Source: an uncultured Photobacterium sp.
Lineage (GTDB): Bacteria > Pseudomonadota > Gammaproteobacteria > Enterobacterales > Vibrionaceae
Assembly: GCF_947502415.1 (NCBI RefSeq)
Contig: NZ_CANMZV010000021.1
Location: 1-64,000, forward strand
Length of the DNA: 64,000 nt
Reading direction: 5' to 3'
A model generated the notes under the pieces. The model had not been told where the DNA came from, searched no databases, and was given only the letters and a program-made list of their open reading frames with translations. Of the stretch, positions 1-8,727 are shown one piece after another (within the stretch, counting starts at the first letter, position 1; each line of letters opens with the position of its first letter). A program made the translations under genes and the position numbers.

Positions 1-76
1 TGGTGCCTCGAGGCGGAATCGAACCACCGACACGAGGATTTTCAATCCTCTGCTCTACCGACTGAGCTATCGAGGC
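1..76 (-). tRNA. tRNA-Phe (GAA)
   Basis: The reverse complement folds as a complete 76-nt cloverleaf: a 7-bp acceptor stem starting GCCTCGA, the D-loop with GTCGGTAGAGC, an anticodon loop TTGAAAA with anticodon GAA, a T-loop GGTTCGATTCC, and an encoded 3' CCA (plus-strand bases 1-3 are TGG). GAA decodes phenylalanine. It lies downstream of mltC on the same strand but has its own strong promoter, so it is probably an independent unit. Confidence 0.97.
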
Positions 77-87
77 AACGGAGCGCT

Positions 88-116
88 ATTAAACGGGTTT
101 TCCGCGTTTTCGTCAA
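88..116 (-). promoter_or_regulatory. sigma-70 promoter of tRNA-Phe
   Basis: On the minus strand there is a -35 TTGACG (111-116), a 17-base spacer and a -10 TTTAAT (88-93). A GC-rich discriminator GCGCTCC follows, as is typical of stringently controlled stable-RNA promoters. The predicted start is a few bases before the mature tRNA 5' end at 76. Confidence 0.85.
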
Positions 117-205
117 CTACTTTTTTAATAAAAATGATTTCGGAATGCCTGCTTGCTTGCTTTTTGAACGTTACGGGCGTTTGCGGCTATTCCTTTGTCA
201 TTCCT

Positions 206-1339
206 TTAGATTTTTCCCTGATTAAACTCTTTCTGGAAGTTGGTGACTTTCTGTAAATAGCGCCTTGCTTCTGCTTTAGGGTGCTTGTTGGTCAGCGCCC
301 AGTAAACCTGGTTTGGTTTCAGGCGATTAATATCATTCATAGCCCGCTTGCGATTGCTGTGGAACGTTTTCAGCACTCCGCCGGTACCGCCGTTATAGGC
401 GGAAATCATACTGTACTGTAGCGACAGCGGATCGCGAACGCCTTTAAGGTAGCGATTTTGCAATATGTAAAAATACGCGGTGCCTGTATCGATATTTTTA
501 GCCGGGTCAAACAGGTATTGCGGTGACGGTTTACCGGATTTCTTCTTAACCAGCTTAAACACGTCTGCGCCTGCGGTGTTCGGTACCACCTGCATCAGAC
601 CGTAGGCATTGGCATGGCTGACGGCATAAGGGTTGAAGCTGCTCTCTGTTTTGATGATTGCGTAGATTAGATCTTCTGAAATACCATATCGGCGCGAGGC
701 ATCACGTACTATGTTGGCATATTTGTAACTACGTTTGTTGACGTGATCAGCCACCATCGGGATCTCGACATAATATGCTTGCTGGTAACGGATCTTTCGT
801 TTCTTCAGTTTGCTGTTGATAAGGTAGTCGGCAAACTTATTAGCCCGCCAGGACCATTCGACAGGTTTGCCTTCCTGATCCAGCACCTGACCATAAAGGA
901 AAGGTTTGCCGTTGAGCTCGATAGCTGAGTCGGAATACAGGTCAACTCCAGCCGGATTGTCCGGCGTCAGCAGGGTCGTGGTAATGGCTTCTTTAAGGTG
1001 CTTTTCCGGCTCGGTGGTGGCCACTGTTTCGACAATGACGACCCCTCGGACGAAATCAACATGGGCACGGCTAAGGTAGCCGTCGGTATATTTGACGTAC
1101 TGGCGTTTGCTGGCAACAAGGGAATCCTGGTCGCCCCAATAGCGTTTAACCTTGCCGTTGAAGCTATTCATCAGGCGGTCAAGGGCAGCAGCATCTTTGG
1201 TAAACTGCCCCGGCAGCGGAGCAAGGTTTTTGGCAAAGCGGTTGGTCGCGGTGTAGTCGACATCATAGAATTTTTCGACAATCTCACGGCTGCATCCGCT
1301 GAGCAGAAGCAGTGACAATAAAAGCGCGCGTTTTTTCAT
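206..1339 (-). CDS. mltC: membrane-bound lytic murein transglycosylase C
   Basis: Outer-membrane lipoprotein that cleaves the MurNAc-GlcNAc bond of peptidoglycan with formation of 1,6-anhydroMurNAc. The 377-residue product starts with a lipoprotein signal (hydrophobic run, then LLSGC lipobox, Cys16). The C-terminal half carries the SLT domain: catalytic Glu in AIIKTESSFNPYAVS, then AYGLMQVVP, and the SAYNGG motif. The E. coli protein is about 359 residues. It is last in a mutY-yggX-mltC series, as in E. coli. A terminator-like hairpin ends only about 11 bases before its ATG, so the upstream genes may contribute little to its expression. Confidence 0.95.
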   Translation of the reverse strand: MKKRALLLSLLLLSGCSREIVEKFYDVDYTATNRFAKNLAPLPGQFTKDAAALDRLMNSFNGKVKRYWGDQDSLVASKRQYVKYTDGYLSRAHVDFVRGVVIVETVATTEPEKHLKEAITTTLLTPDNPAGVDLYSDSAIELNGKPFLYGQVLDQEGKPVEWSWRANKFADYLINSKLKKRKIRYQQAYYVEIPMVADHVNKRSYKYANIVRDASRRYGISEDLIYAIIKTESSFNPYAVSHANAYGLMQVVPNTAGADVFKLVKKKSGKPSPQYLFDPAKNIDTGTAYFYILQNRYLKGVRDPLSLQYSMISAYNGGTGGVLKTFHSNRKRAMNDINRLKPNQVYWALTNKHPKAEARRYLQKVTNFQKEFNQGKI

Positions 1340-1349
1340 AATTCCCAGT

Positions 1350-1385
1350 AAAAAAAGACATCACTTGTAGTTCGCAAATGATGTC
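1350..1385 (-). terminator. terminator-like hairpin between yggX and mltC
   Basis: Read on the minus strand, GACATCA pairs with TGATGTC (arms 1379-1385 and 1357-1363) around a 15-base loop, followed by seven T (1350-1356). It sits after yggX but directly before the mltC ribosome-binding region, so it may act as an attenuator rather than a full stop. Confidence 0.6.
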
Positions 1386-1449
1386 AGTTTCTGTCTCTCC
1401 GGGTAAAGACTATTACACCGGAAGATGAATAAATCGTGAAGTCAGGGGG

Positions 1450-1722
1450 TTATTCGCTTGGCGGAGTATAGCCGTCGATGATAACGTCCTGGCCTTCGAA
1501 CAAGAAGTTCACCATTTCTGTTTCCAGCAGCTTGCGGTGCTCCGGATCCATCATGTTGAGTTTCTTTTCATTGATTAGCATGGTTTGTTTTCCTTGCCAC
1601 TCGGCCCAGGCTTCCTTCGATATATTATCGAAAATACGCTTGCCCAGTTCGCCAGGGTAAAGCTGGAAATCCAAACCTTCTGCTTCTTTTTTCAGACGAG
1701 CACAAAATACTGTACGGCTCAT
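1450..1722 (-). CDS. yggX: Fe(2+)-trafficking / oxidative-damage protection protein YggX
   Basis: Small cytosolic protein of 90 residues (E. coli 91) linked to protection of Fe-S enzymes and to iron handling. The family pattern is visible from the N-terminus: [19 protein letters not shown] with the conserved Cys7, then [18 protein letters not shown], and a C-terminal VNFLFEG segment. A good ribosome-binding site GAAGGAG lies 9 bases before the ATG. It is between mutY (an Fe-S enzyme) and mltC on the same strand, the order known in enteric bacteria. Confidence 0.95.
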   Translation of the reverse strand: MSRTVFCARLKKEAEGLDFQLYPGELGKRIFDNISKEAWAEWQGKQTMLINEKKLNMMDPEHRKLLETEMVNFLFEGQDVIIDGYTPPSE

Positions 1723-1780
1723 TGAGTGGCTCCTTCAATTTTAATCGTCATCAATACGCTGCTAGTTATACCAGAGAGCT

Positions 1781-1795
1781 GCGGCCGCTTCTAGA
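1781..1795. other. 15-base match to the BioBrick prefix core (NotI site plus XbaI-like end)
   Basis: The bases GCGGCCGCTTCTAGA match the central part of the standard BioBrick prefix exactly. The EcoRI site that normally precedes it is absent (AGAGCT instead). It lies in the 108-base gap between mutY and yggX; the surrounding bases look natural. It may be chance or a construction trace; see findings. Confidence 0.4.
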
Positions 1796-1830
1796 TTTCA
1801 CGAGGAAAGGACAAGAGCGACCAAGTGTCG

Positions 1831-2895
1831 TCAATCTCTCTTCAATTCATAGTGCAGGCTGTCAAGTATTTGCTGCACCGGGGCGGCTAGGCCGACCTTG
1901 GGCGGCTGGTTAAGGTTATACCATTGCCCTTTGTCTGACTCCTGCACCATATTTGGTAGCTCTTCGAGTCGGAACAGTACCGGTACAATATCGAGGTGAT
2001 AGTGGCTGAACGTATGGCGGAAGGCATTGAGCTGTTCCGATGCTCGGATAAGTGTGGTCGAGCTGCCAAGGCGCTGTTCGACAATTGCGTCAATATCCTG
2101 GTGATCATGTTGCGGGAAACACCACAGGCCGCCCCAGATCCCAGTTGGTGGTCGCTGCTCCAGCCAGACTTCTTCGCCGCACTGGAAAATAGCGAACCAG
2201 GCCTGTTTTTCCGGCATGGTTTTTTTAGGCTTCTTGCCCGGAAAATCCAGTTGGCGTTGCTGGGCTTTGGCCTGGCAGATATCGGTTACCGGGCATAGTT
2301 CGCATTTAGGCTTGCTGCGGGTGCAGATCATCGCTCCCATGTCCATCATCGCCTGGTTGTAACGCTCGACCCCGTCTGCGGGAGTATTGGTTTCGGCGAT
2401 TTGCCACAAGGCATTTTCAACCGCTTTCTTGCCTGGCCAGCCTTCGATGGCATAGCAGCGCGAAAGAGTACGTTTTACGTTGCCATCAAGGATCGGATGA
2501 TGCTGTTTAAGGGACAGCGATAATACGGCACCGGCCGTGGAGCGCCCGATCCCCGGTAGCGCAATTACCTGTTCTATGTCAGTTGGGAATTCGCCGCCGT
2601 ATTCAGAGACAATCATTTGTGCAGCCTTGTGCAGGTTACGAGCCCGGGCGTAGTAACCCAGCCCGGTCCACAGGTGCAGAACTTCATCTTGTTCGGCGGC
2701 GGCAAGATCCCGGACTGTAGGGAAACGATCCATAAAGCGCTCGAAATACGGAATAACGGTGGCTACCTGGGTTTGCTGAAGCATGATCTCGGAGAGCCAC
2801 ACTTTGTATGGTGTCTTGTTGAGCTGCCAGGGTAGCGTTTTACGGCCAAATTTGTCGTACCACGCTAAAATGGCTTCAGAGAAGGTATTGGTCAC
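1831..2895 (-). CDS. mutY: A/G-specific adenine DNA glycosylase
   Basis: Base-excision repair enzyme that removes adenine mispaired with 8-oxoguanine. The 354-residue protein (E. coli 350) shows the N-terminal LPWQ and MLQQTQV helices, the helix-hairpin-helix [13 protein letters not shown], the catalytic Asp region [11 protein letters not shown], and a perfect [4Fe-4S] ligand set C-X6-C-X2-C-X5-C near residues 190-206. A NUDIX-like C-terminal domain recognises 8-oxoG ([12 protein letters not shown]). The start is a GTG at 2895 with only a weak ribosome-binding site. It is divergent from trmB, as in other gammaproteobacteria. Confidence 0.96.
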   Translation of the reverse strand: MTNTFSEAILAWYDKFGRKTLPWQLNKTPYKVWLSEIMLQQTQVATVIPYFERFMDRFPTVRDLAAAEQDEVLHLWTGLGYYARARNLHKAAQMIVSEYGGEFPTDIEQVIALPGIGRSTAGAVLSLSLKQHHPILDGNVKRTLSRCYAIEGWPGKKAVENALWQIAETNTPADGVERYNQAMMDMGAMICTRSKPKCELCPVTDICQAKAQQRQLDFPGKKPKKTMPEKQAWFAIFQCGEEVWLEQRPPTGIWGGLWCFPQHDHQDIDAIVEQRLGSSTTLIRASEQLNAFRHTFSHYHLDIVPVLFRLEELPNMVQESDKGQWYNLNQPPKVGLAAPVQQILDSLHYELKRD

Positions 2896-3065
2896 AGAAA
2901 TTAGCTCACTTTACTGACAAGCTTTAAAAGCGTGCCGTTATGATAATTTTTGTGCTGATTGCACCACAAACTGACGGCTGTCGCAAACGACGGACTTGCA
3001 CTTAAGCTGTAACTTTGGATAATGCCGACGCTTAGTTTTTATTCTTTTCTAGTTTAGGTAATACG

Positions 3066-3803
3066 ATGAGCGAAGTTTCAAAGACCTCAGGCGAAGTTAC
3101 AATGTCTGAATTTACCGAAGACGGCAAACTGGTACGTAAAATTCGTAGCTTTGTTCGTCGTGAGGGCCGTTTGACCAAAGGCCAGGAGTTGGCTTTAGAT
3201 AACAATTGGCCAACCATGGGTATCGATTTCGCTCAGCAGATGCTGGACTGGAAAGAAGTCTATAACCGCGAAGCTCCAGTTGTGCTGGAAATTGGTTTTG
3301 GCATGGGTGCTTCTTTTGTTGAAATGGCAAAGAATGCACCAGAGAAGAACTACATCGGTATTGAAGTGCACAGCCCTGGTGTAGGTGCATGTCTGATGGG
3401 CGCTGAAGAAGCTAGCCTGACTAACCTACGCGTAATGTGCCATGATGCGGTTGAAGTATTTGACCATATGATCCCGGACGGTAGCCTGGATATGGTTCAG
3501 TTGTTCTTCCCTGACCCATGGCATAAGGCTCGTCACCACAAACGCCGTATCGTTCAGCCTGAATTTGCTGAAATGGTACGTAAGAAGCTGAAGATTGGCG
3601 GCATTTTCCACATGGCGACAGACTGGGAAAACTATGCTGAGCACATGGTTGAAGTTATGAATGCTGCGCCTGGTTACCGCAATACGGCAACTGATGGTGA
3701 TTATATTCCGCGTCCGGAAGATCGCCCGCTAACTAAATTTGAAGCACGTGGACATCGTTTGGGTCACGGTGTGTGGGATATGAAGTTCGAACGAACTGAA
3801 TAA
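3066..3803 (+). CDS. trmB: tRNA (guanine-N7-)-methyltransferase
   Basis: Uses S-adenosylmethionine to form m7G46 in the tRNA variable loop. The 245-residue product (E. coli 239) has the N-terminal [16 protein letters not shown] segment, the SAM-binding loop [15 protein letters not shown], and the family signature [15 protein letters not shown]. The first ATG follows a weak TAGGTAA ribosome-binding site. An internal ATG 12 codons later could also serve. It is transcribed divergently from mutY and ends before a clear terminator. Confidence 0.96.
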   Translation: MSEVSKTSGEVTMSEFTEDGKLVRKIRSFVRREGRLTKGQELALDNNWPTMGIDFAQQMLDWKEVYNREAPVVLEIGFGMGASFVEMAKNAPEKNYIGIEVHSPGVGACLMGAEEASLTNLRVMCHDAVEVFDHMIPDGSLDMVQLFFPDPWHKARHHKRRIVQPEFAEMVRKKLKIGGIFHMATDWENYAEHMVEVMNAAPGYRNTATDGDYIPRPEDRPLTKFEARGHRLGHGVWDMKFERTE

Positions 3804-3867
3804 TTTTCCTCTGGCAGGGCTTTGTTTGATAGCCCCCAGTCAGACAGCGTCAAATGTAATTTAGAAG

Positions 3868-3892
3868 AAGCCAACCTCGTGTTGGCTTTTTT
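3868..3892 (+). terminator. rho-independent terminator after trmB
   Basis: AAGCCAAC (3868-3875), a 5-base loop CTCGT, GTTGGCTT (3881-3888), then a T run to 3892. It separates trmB from glsA, which starts only 18 bases later. Confidence 0.9.
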
Positions 3893-3910
3893 AGCCTTGG
3901 AGAAAAAATA

Positions 3911-4831
3911 ATGAAGCCAACAGAAACGTTGCTTAACGAGATTTTAGATGAAGTCAGGCCCTTGATTGGTAAGGGTAAAGTTGCTGACTATATCCCGGCA
4001 TTGGCAGAAGTTTCGGCCAATAAGCTCGGTATCGCTGTATGTTACAACGATGGTGAAGTTATTCAGGCGGGAGACAGCGAGGAGAGGTTCTCGATCCAGT
4101 CTATCTCTAAGGTACTGAGCCTGACACTGGCAATGACCTTATATCAGCCGGAGGAAATCTGGAAGCGGGTAGGTAAGGAGCCATCAGGGCATGCCTTCAA
4201 CTCCATGATCCAGCTTGAAATGGAAAATGGTATTCCGCGTAATCCGTTTATTAATGCCGGAGCTTTGATTGTTTCTGATCTGCTGCATAGCCGCTTGTCG
4301 GCACCGCAATACCGGATGCTTGAGTTGGTTCGTGAATTGGCCTGTGATCCGCATATTGTTTACGATAAGCTAGTGGCTGCATCTGAAATGCAGCACAGTG
4401 ACCGTAATGCCTCTATTGCCTACCTGATGCGCTCTTTTGGTAACTTCGAGAACGAAGTTATGCCGGTGCTGACCAACTATTTCAGTTACTGTGCGCTGAA
4501 GATGAGCTGTGTCGACTTGGCGAGGACATTTAGCTACCTGGCAAATAAAGGGCTTCCTTTAGGCGCAAAAAAAACAATTATCAGCCAGACTCAGAGTAAG
4601 CAAATCAATGCCCTGCTTGCGACCTGTGGTCTTTATGACGGTGCCGGTGAATTTGCCTATCGGGTTGGTATGCCGGGCAAGTCTGGTGTAGGTGGCGGCA
4701 TTGTCGCGATTGTTCCGGGCGAGATGTCTATTGCGGTTTGGTCTCCGGAGCTGGATCCATCCGGAAACTCTCTGGCGGGAACCGCAGCATTGGAATTACT
4801 GGCTGAGCGGATAGGCCGCTCGATTTTCTAA
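3911..4831 (+). CDS. glsA: glutaminase
   Basis: Hydrolyses L-glutamine to glutamate and ammonia. The 306-residue protein is a serine-dependent glutaminase of the beta-lactamase-like fold. The SxxK nucleophile motif is seen in [12 protein letters not shown], followed by the [13 protein letters not shown] segment and the C-terminal [18 protein letters not shown] loop. The ribosome-binding site GGAG lies 8 bases before the ATG. It sits directly after the trmB terminator, so its promoter must overlap the trmB 3' end or expression relies on readthrough. The length is normal for the family. Confidence 0.95.
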   Translation: MKPTETLLNEILDEVRPLIGKGKVADYIPALAEVSANKLGIAVCYNDGEVIQAGDSEERFSIQSISKVLSLTLAMTLYQPEEIWKRVGKEPSGHAFNSMIQLEMENGIPRNPFINAGALIVSDLLHSRLSAPQYRMLELVRELACDPHIVYDKLVAASEMQHSDRNASIAYLMRSFGNFENEVMPVLTNYFSYCALKMSCVDLARTFSYLANKGLPLGAKKTIISQTQSKQINALLATCGLYDGAGEFAYRVGMPGKSGVGGGIVAIVPGEMSIAVWSPELDPSGNSLAGTAALELLAERIGRSIF

Positions 4832-4874
4832 AGGGACTGCCTGTATGGCTTAGGTTGTTCCCGATCGTTTAGGG

Positions 4875-5269
4875 ATGCCTATGTCGTTACGTGTTAATTG
4901 TTATATTTTCCCCCTGCTGGGGCTTATGATGTCTGCCGGAGGCCAGGCAGTTCAGGAGCTTCAGTGCCAGCCGAAATGGCACAATGCCATGAGCCTTGAT
5001 GACGGGACGCTTAATCTCGACCGTTTAAGATCGAATCATCAGGCCAGCTCTTCTTTGGCGTTCACAAGGTTAAACTGAATGATCAGCAGATGGCAGTGTT
5101 AGCAGATTACCATCGCCTGATGCTTGATGATTTGCCTTATGCTCTTTCTCACTCTCAGCTGATTGATAATGAGCTTTGCGATAGGGTTGCTACTCGCCAG
5201 GCAAAAGAAAATGAGATCCAATCTCTGATCCCTGCACTTAAGCGTTGGCAAAGCGTAACGTTGGAGTGA
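4875..5269 (+). pseudogene. yggN: remnant of yggN (DUF2884 family)
   Basis: The first part (4875-5078) opens with a signal peptide (MPMSLRVNCYIFPLLGLMMS) and stops at 5078. A second frame, from about 5042 to the TGA at 5267-5269, continues with KVKLNDQQMAVLADYHRLM and then the typical family C-terminus CDRVATRQAKENEIQSLIP. Intact YggN proteins are about 240 residues; here the middle of roughly 120-130 residues is missing and the two ends are in different frames. I infer one frameshift near 5030-5045 plus an internal deletion. In relatives this gene neighbours glsA, trmB or hemW, which fits. Family assignment is by eye from conserved ends. Confidence 0.7.
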
Positions 5270-5345
5270 GCTTAGATGTGAGGGTGGTGAAAGGAATCGT
5301 GAAAGAGGCATGATTTTAAAACCTTGCCTCTTATTATTTGTTTTT

Positions 5346-6506
5346 TTATTCGTCTTCTTCCACAAACGCAGCCAGCAGATCGTTAAGGAACAGTTTGCCG
5401 TGTTCGGTGATCTGCCACTTATCGTCTTGGTCTTCCAGATAGTTTAGGTTGATAGCCCAGTCAATTGATGACTCGATTGCACTAAGTGGCAGGCCCGTAC
5501 GTTCGATAAAGTCCTTCTTCGGAAACGATTCCAACAGGCGGAAACGGTTCATGAAAAACTCAAATGGCCGTTCGCTGTTTTCGACTTGAGTTTCCTGATC
5601 CAGGTAGGGCTTCTCCGGGTTCAGGTAGCCGCGCGGATGTTTCACCTTGACTGTACGGGTAATTGTGCCGTCGGCAAAACTGATTTTTCCGTGGGATCCG
5701 CAGCCAATTCCCAGGTAGTCACCAAAACGCCAGTAGTTGAGGTTGTGGCGGCATTGCTTACCGGGTTTGCTGTAGCCAGAGATCTCGTATTGCACGTAGC
5801 CTGCTTCTGTTAGCAACTTATGGCCCTGCTCGAAGATATCCCATAGGTCATCATCGTCCGGCAGAGTCGGCGGCTTGGAGTAAAACAGGGTGTTCGGCTC
5901 GATAGTCAGCTGGTACCACGACAGGTGTGGCGGGTTGAGTGCGATTGCCTGTTGCAGGTCTGACAGGGCATCCTCGATGGATTGATCCGGCAGGCCGTGC
6001 ATTAAATCAACATTAAAGCTGTTTAAGCCAGCTTCGGTGGCGAGCTGAGCTGCACGGATTGCTTCGTCGCAGCCATGGATTCGGCCAAGGCGTTTTAATT
6101 TTTCGTCCTGGAAGCTCTGGATCCCGATGGAGATCCGGTTAACCCCGACCTCGCGGTAGGCGTTGAAGCGTCCGGCTTCCACCGTGCCTGGGTTAGCTTC
6201 CATGGTAATTTCGATATCAGGGCTGAATGGGATCCGCGCTTCGATAGCCTGTAGCAGGCGGCCAATTTCTTCCGGCGAGATCAGGCTTGGCGTGCCACCA
6301 CCAATAAAGATTGAATGAAGCGGACGGTAGCCGTTTTCCAGCTGGTAGGCGGCCAGATCAGTCTCCAAATCGTCAATGAGGGCATCAATATAGTCGAGTT
6401 CGGGAATGTCCGTCTTCAACGCATGCGAATTGAAGTCGCAGTACGGGCATTTCTGTACACACCAGGGGATGTGGACATACAAGCTTAGTGGTGGTGGAAC
6501 TAGCAT
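5346..6506 (-). CDS. hemW: radical SAM family heme chaperone HemW
   Basis: HemN-like radical SAM protein that binds heme and inserts it into target hemoproteins; it is not a true coproporphyrinogen dehydrogenase. It has 386 residues (E. coli 378). The [4Fe-4S] motif CxxxCxxC is at Cys16, Cys20 and Cys23 (PWCVQKCPYCDF), and SAM-binding FIGGGTPSL and NRISIGIQSF motifs follow. The HemW C-terminal domain is complete. The start ATG overlaps the rdgB stop (TAATG), so the two are translationally coupled. Confidence 0.95.
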   Translation of the reverse strand: MLVPPPLSLYVHIPWCVQKCPYCDFNSHALKTDIPELDYIDALIDDLETDLAAYQLENGYRPLHSIFIGGGTPSLISPEEIGRLLQAIEARIPFSPDIEITMEANPGTVEAGRFNAYREVGVNRISIGIQSFQDEKLKRLGRIHGCDEAIRAAQLATEAGLNSFNVDLMHGLPDQSIEDALSDLQQAIALNPPHLSWYQLTIEPNTLFYSKPPTLPDDDDLWDIFEQGHKLLTEAGYVQYEISGYSKPGKQCRHNLNYWRFGDYLGIGCGSHGKISFADGTITRTVKVKHPRGYLNPEKPYLDQETQVENSERPFEFFMNRFRLLESFPKKDFIERTGLPLSAIESSIDWAINLNYLEDQDDKWQITEHGKLFLNDLLAAFVEEDE

Positions 6507-7099
6507 TAGACGTCCTTCAGGGCGGCAAATAGTTGTTTCAGTGCCTTGCCACGGTGAGACAGCTGTTTTTTGCGCACAGACTCAAGCTCGGCAGATGCAC
6601 ACTGCTCTTCAGGTACCCAGAAGATAGGATCGTAGCCAAAGCCATTTTCGCCGTGGGCTTCAGTCAGGATACTGCCTTCCCATGTGCCATGGCAAACCAG
6701 CGGGGTTGGGTCATTTTCATGACGCATCATCACCAGTACGCAGTGGAAACGGGCTGTGCGCTGTTCTGCCGGCACACCTTCCATTTCTTTCAGTAGTTTT
6801 TCCAGGTTTTGCTGGTCACTGGCATCTTCCCCGGCAAAGCGGGCAGAGTAGATACCTGGCGCACCTTTGAGGAAGTCTACCTCCAGGCCTGAGTCGTCAG
6901 CAATCGCAGGCAGGCCGGTTTCCTTCGCCGCATGACGAGCTTTGATAATGGCATTTTCAATGAAAGTGGTGCCGGTTTCGGCAACAGATGAAACATTGTA
7001 ATCGCTTTGTGCCACAACATCGAAACCAAAGTCTGCAAGCAGGCTTGCCATCTCTTTTACTTTGCCCTGATTGCCAGTGGCCAGTACTAGTTTGCTCAT
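6506..7099 (-). CDS. rdgB: XTP/dITP diphosphatase (non-canonical purine NTP pyrophosphatase)
   Basis: Housecleaning enzyme that hydrolyses dITP and XTP so that deaminated purines are not built into DNA. The chosen start (7099) gives 197 residues, the same as E. coli. It is preceded by GAGGAAC, whereas an upstream in-frame ATG eight codons earlier has no such site. Motifs: [11 protein letters not shown] at the N-terminus, [31 protein letters not shown] and [10 protein letters not shown]. It precedes hemW with a 1-base overlap, the conserved arrangement. Confidence 0.96.
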   Translation of the reverse strand: MSKLVLATGNQGKVKEMASLLADFGFDVVAQSDYNVSSVAETGTTFIENAIIKARHAAKETGLPAIADDSGLEVDFLKGAPGIYSARFAGEDASDQQNLEKLLKEMEGVPAEQRTARFHCVLVMMRHENDPTPLVCHGTWEGSILTEAHGENGFGYDPIFWVPEEQCASAELESVRKKQLSHRGKALKQLFAALKDV

Positions 7100-7221
7100 C
7101 GTTGTTCCTCGGTGAGTCCGCAAGGACTGATAATAATGGTGCGCTATGATAATACCAATCTCTGCTGGTCTCCACCTTGTTGGGAGGCTGTTACCTTGAG
7201 ATGTTTATAGGGGAATATGTA

Positions 7222-7245
7222 AAGGGGAGCAGATAGGCTCCCCTT
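7222..7245 (-). terminator. strong hairpin between the DUF4426 gene and rdgB
   Basis: Nine perfect pairs, AAGGGGAGC (7222-7230) with GCTCCCCTT (7237-7245), around a 6-base loop. The T tract is poor on either strand, so it may be a pause site or an mRNA-stabilising structure rather than an efficient terminator. Confidence 0.5.
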
Positions 7246-7273
7246 CTGAAGTATCTAAGTATCTGGCGATAGG

Positions 7274-7702
7274 TTAATCGACGTAGAAGGTTTGCTTGAA
7301 AGCAATTTGCCCGTTGGTGCCGTTGCGGGTGATATCAATGGTGAAACTGAAACTCTCTTCATTGGCATGGTTCAACTCGGCCAGGTAATAAATGGCTTCT
7401 CCTTCACGGACTTCGCGAAAGGTGAGGTTTTTGATAGTTCCGAGCAGGTTTTTTGCTTGTCCGGACAAGGCGGCAGGGACTGCAGGGTTGCCTTCTTGGC
7501 TTTTGTCCAGCACGGTAACGTTGACGATCGCTGAGTAGCGGCTACGTTGGATACGGTAAGTGCTGGCGATTTCCGGGGTCAGAAATGTTGAAGGAAAACT
7601 GGAATAGTGGACTTCGAGGTTACCGATATTTTTCAGCTGTTCAGCGTGAACGGGGAGTGCAGCAAACAGTAATGCCGATAATAAATATAAGATACGAGTC
7701 AT
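7274..7702 (-). CDS. DUF4426 family periplasmic protein
   Basis: 142 residues from the ATG at 7702, which has an AGAAGGA ribosome-binding site; a longer frame exists but lacks one. Signal peptide MTRILYLLSALLFAALPVHA, then a mature domain rich in beta-type segments (NLEVHYSSFPSTFLTPEIA, YSAIVNVTVLD, NGQIAFKQTFYVD). The family is conserved in vibrios and relatives in this same yggU-rdgB position; its function is unknown. No catalytic residues or cysteines are apparent. Confidence 0.85.
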   Translation of the reverse strand: MTRILYLLSALLFAALPVHAEQLKNIGNLEVHYSSFPSTFLTPEIASTYRIQRSRYSAIVNVTVLDKSQEGNPAVPAALSGQAKNLLGTIKNLTFREVREGEAIYYLAELNHANEESFSFTIDITRNGTNGQIAFKQTFYVD

Positions 7703-7824
7703 GATTTTATCCTTCTGGATACACACCGGTACCAATATGCCCCTGATAACCCGGCGGTTATTAAATTCCTTTTAGTATAGCTAGTGGCGGTTGTTAGTTG
7801 TTTGTAGTTGATAGTCGATAGTAT

Positions 7825-7858
7825 CAGCCCGGCCAAAGGCCGGGCTGAGTGGTTTTTT
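7825..7858 (+). terminator. strong intrinsic terminator pointing against yggU
   Basis: CAGCCCGGCC (7825-7834), loop AAA, GGCCGGGCTG (7838-7847), then AGTGG and seven T (7853-7859). The T tract lies on the plus strand, while both flanking genes (DUF4426 and yggU) are on the minus strand. On the minus strand the ten-pair hairpin lacks a T tract. Confidence 0.75.
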
Positions 7859-7864
7859 TGAGCT

Positions 7865-8164
7865 TCAGGCTGAAAGCAGTTCCGAAACCACCTGCGGGAT
7901 TTCGCGTGGGCTTTCGATTCTGACTTGTTTGTGGCGGCCTAACTCACCTTTTTCGATCACCACTTGTCCCTTGGCAACGCGAAACTGTTTGGACAGAAAT
8001 TTACCCAGATGGGCATTGGCTTTGCCGTCGACCGGTGGGGCTGTAATCGCTATCTTCAGTTCATCTCCGTGCAGGCCGACGATCTGATCGCGGCTCGCTT
8101 TGGGTTGGATATAAAGGCGGATCACTAAATCGTCGCCACTTTGGCTTACAGCATTTTGGCTCAT
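7865..8164 (-). CDS. yggU: DUF167 family protein YggU
   Basis: Small cytosolic protein of 99 residues (E. coli 96) of unknown function. The family pattern is clear: [17 protein letters not shown], the most conserved segment [18 protein letters not shown], and [16 protein letters not shown]. Its ATG overlaps the yggT stop (8161-8164), so the pair is translationally coupled. It is part of the conserved yggS-proC-yggT-yggU run. Confidence 0.93.
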   Translation of the reverse strand: MSQNAVSQSGDDLVIRLYIQPKASRDQIVGLHGDELKIAITAPPVDGKANAHLGKFLSKQFRVAKGQVVIEKGELGRHKQVRIESPREIPQVVSELLSA

Positions 8165-8718
8165 AGCTGATACCAGATTGGGCCGATCAAGTCACCCATC
8201 AGGATGTTGGCAAACTGAAGGCCGATAAACAGAACGATCACACTCAGATCCAGTCCACCCATTGCAGGAATGAAGCGGCGGATTGGGGCGGTCATCGGTT
8301 CGGTCAACTGATGCATAACGTATTCAACCGGGCTGCGTCCCTGGCTGACCCAGCTCAGGATCGCGCGAAGTAGTAGTACCCAGAAGATTAGGCCACCAGC
8401 AGCTTTAAGCAGAGAAAGGCCTCCTACCCATAAGAAATCGATACTAAAGGCCATGTTGCCGCCAGTCAGAGCCAGTTGCAGCAGGACAAATTTGGTAATA
8501 CTCAGTACATAGGCAAAGAGCAGCGTCGCCAGATCCAGCGAGCCAATCGAAGGGATGATACGACGTAGAGGGCCGACTACCGGCTGGGTTGCCTTAACAA
8601 TGAACTGGGAGAACGGGTTATAGAAATCCGCTCGTGCCCATTGGAGCCAGATTCGCAGCAAGACGACCATGATGTAGAGGTCGAACAGAGTACTGATTAA
8701 GAAACCAATTGAATTCAT
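8161..8718 (-). CDS. yggT: YggT family integral membrane protein
   Basis: 185 residues (E. coli 188) made of two related halves, each with a hydrophobic segment followed by a conserved loop: [21 protein letters not shown] then [22 protein letters not shown], and [15 protein letters not shown] then [20 protein letters not shown]. About four membrane segments are expected. Family members are tied to osmotic tolerance in E. coli and to division or membrane organisation elsewhere; the biochemical role is not settled. A good AAGG ribosome-binding site precedes the ATG. It follows proC by 9 bases. Confidence 0.93.
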   Translation of the reverse strand: MNSIGFLISTLFDLYIMVVLLRIWLQWARADFYNPFSQFIVKATQPVVGPLRRIIPSIGSLDLATLLFAYVLSITKFVLLQLALTGGNMAFSIDFLWVGGLSLLKAAGGLIFWVLLLRAILSWVSQGRSPVEYVMHQLTEPMTAPIRRFIPAMGGLDLSVIVLFIGLQFANILMGDLIGPIWYQL

Positions 8719-8727
8719 AACTAAACC

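Noticed and set aside
4875..5078. Stand-alone 67-residue secreted protein
   Set aside because: The sequence is the N-terminal part of a yggN gene whose C-terminus continues in another frame, so it is treated as part of a pseudogene.
5099..5365. 88-codon minus-strand frame between yggN remnant and hemW
   Set aside because: It is antisense to the yggN remnant, overlaps hemW and begins with Lys/Asn-rich low-complexity residues.
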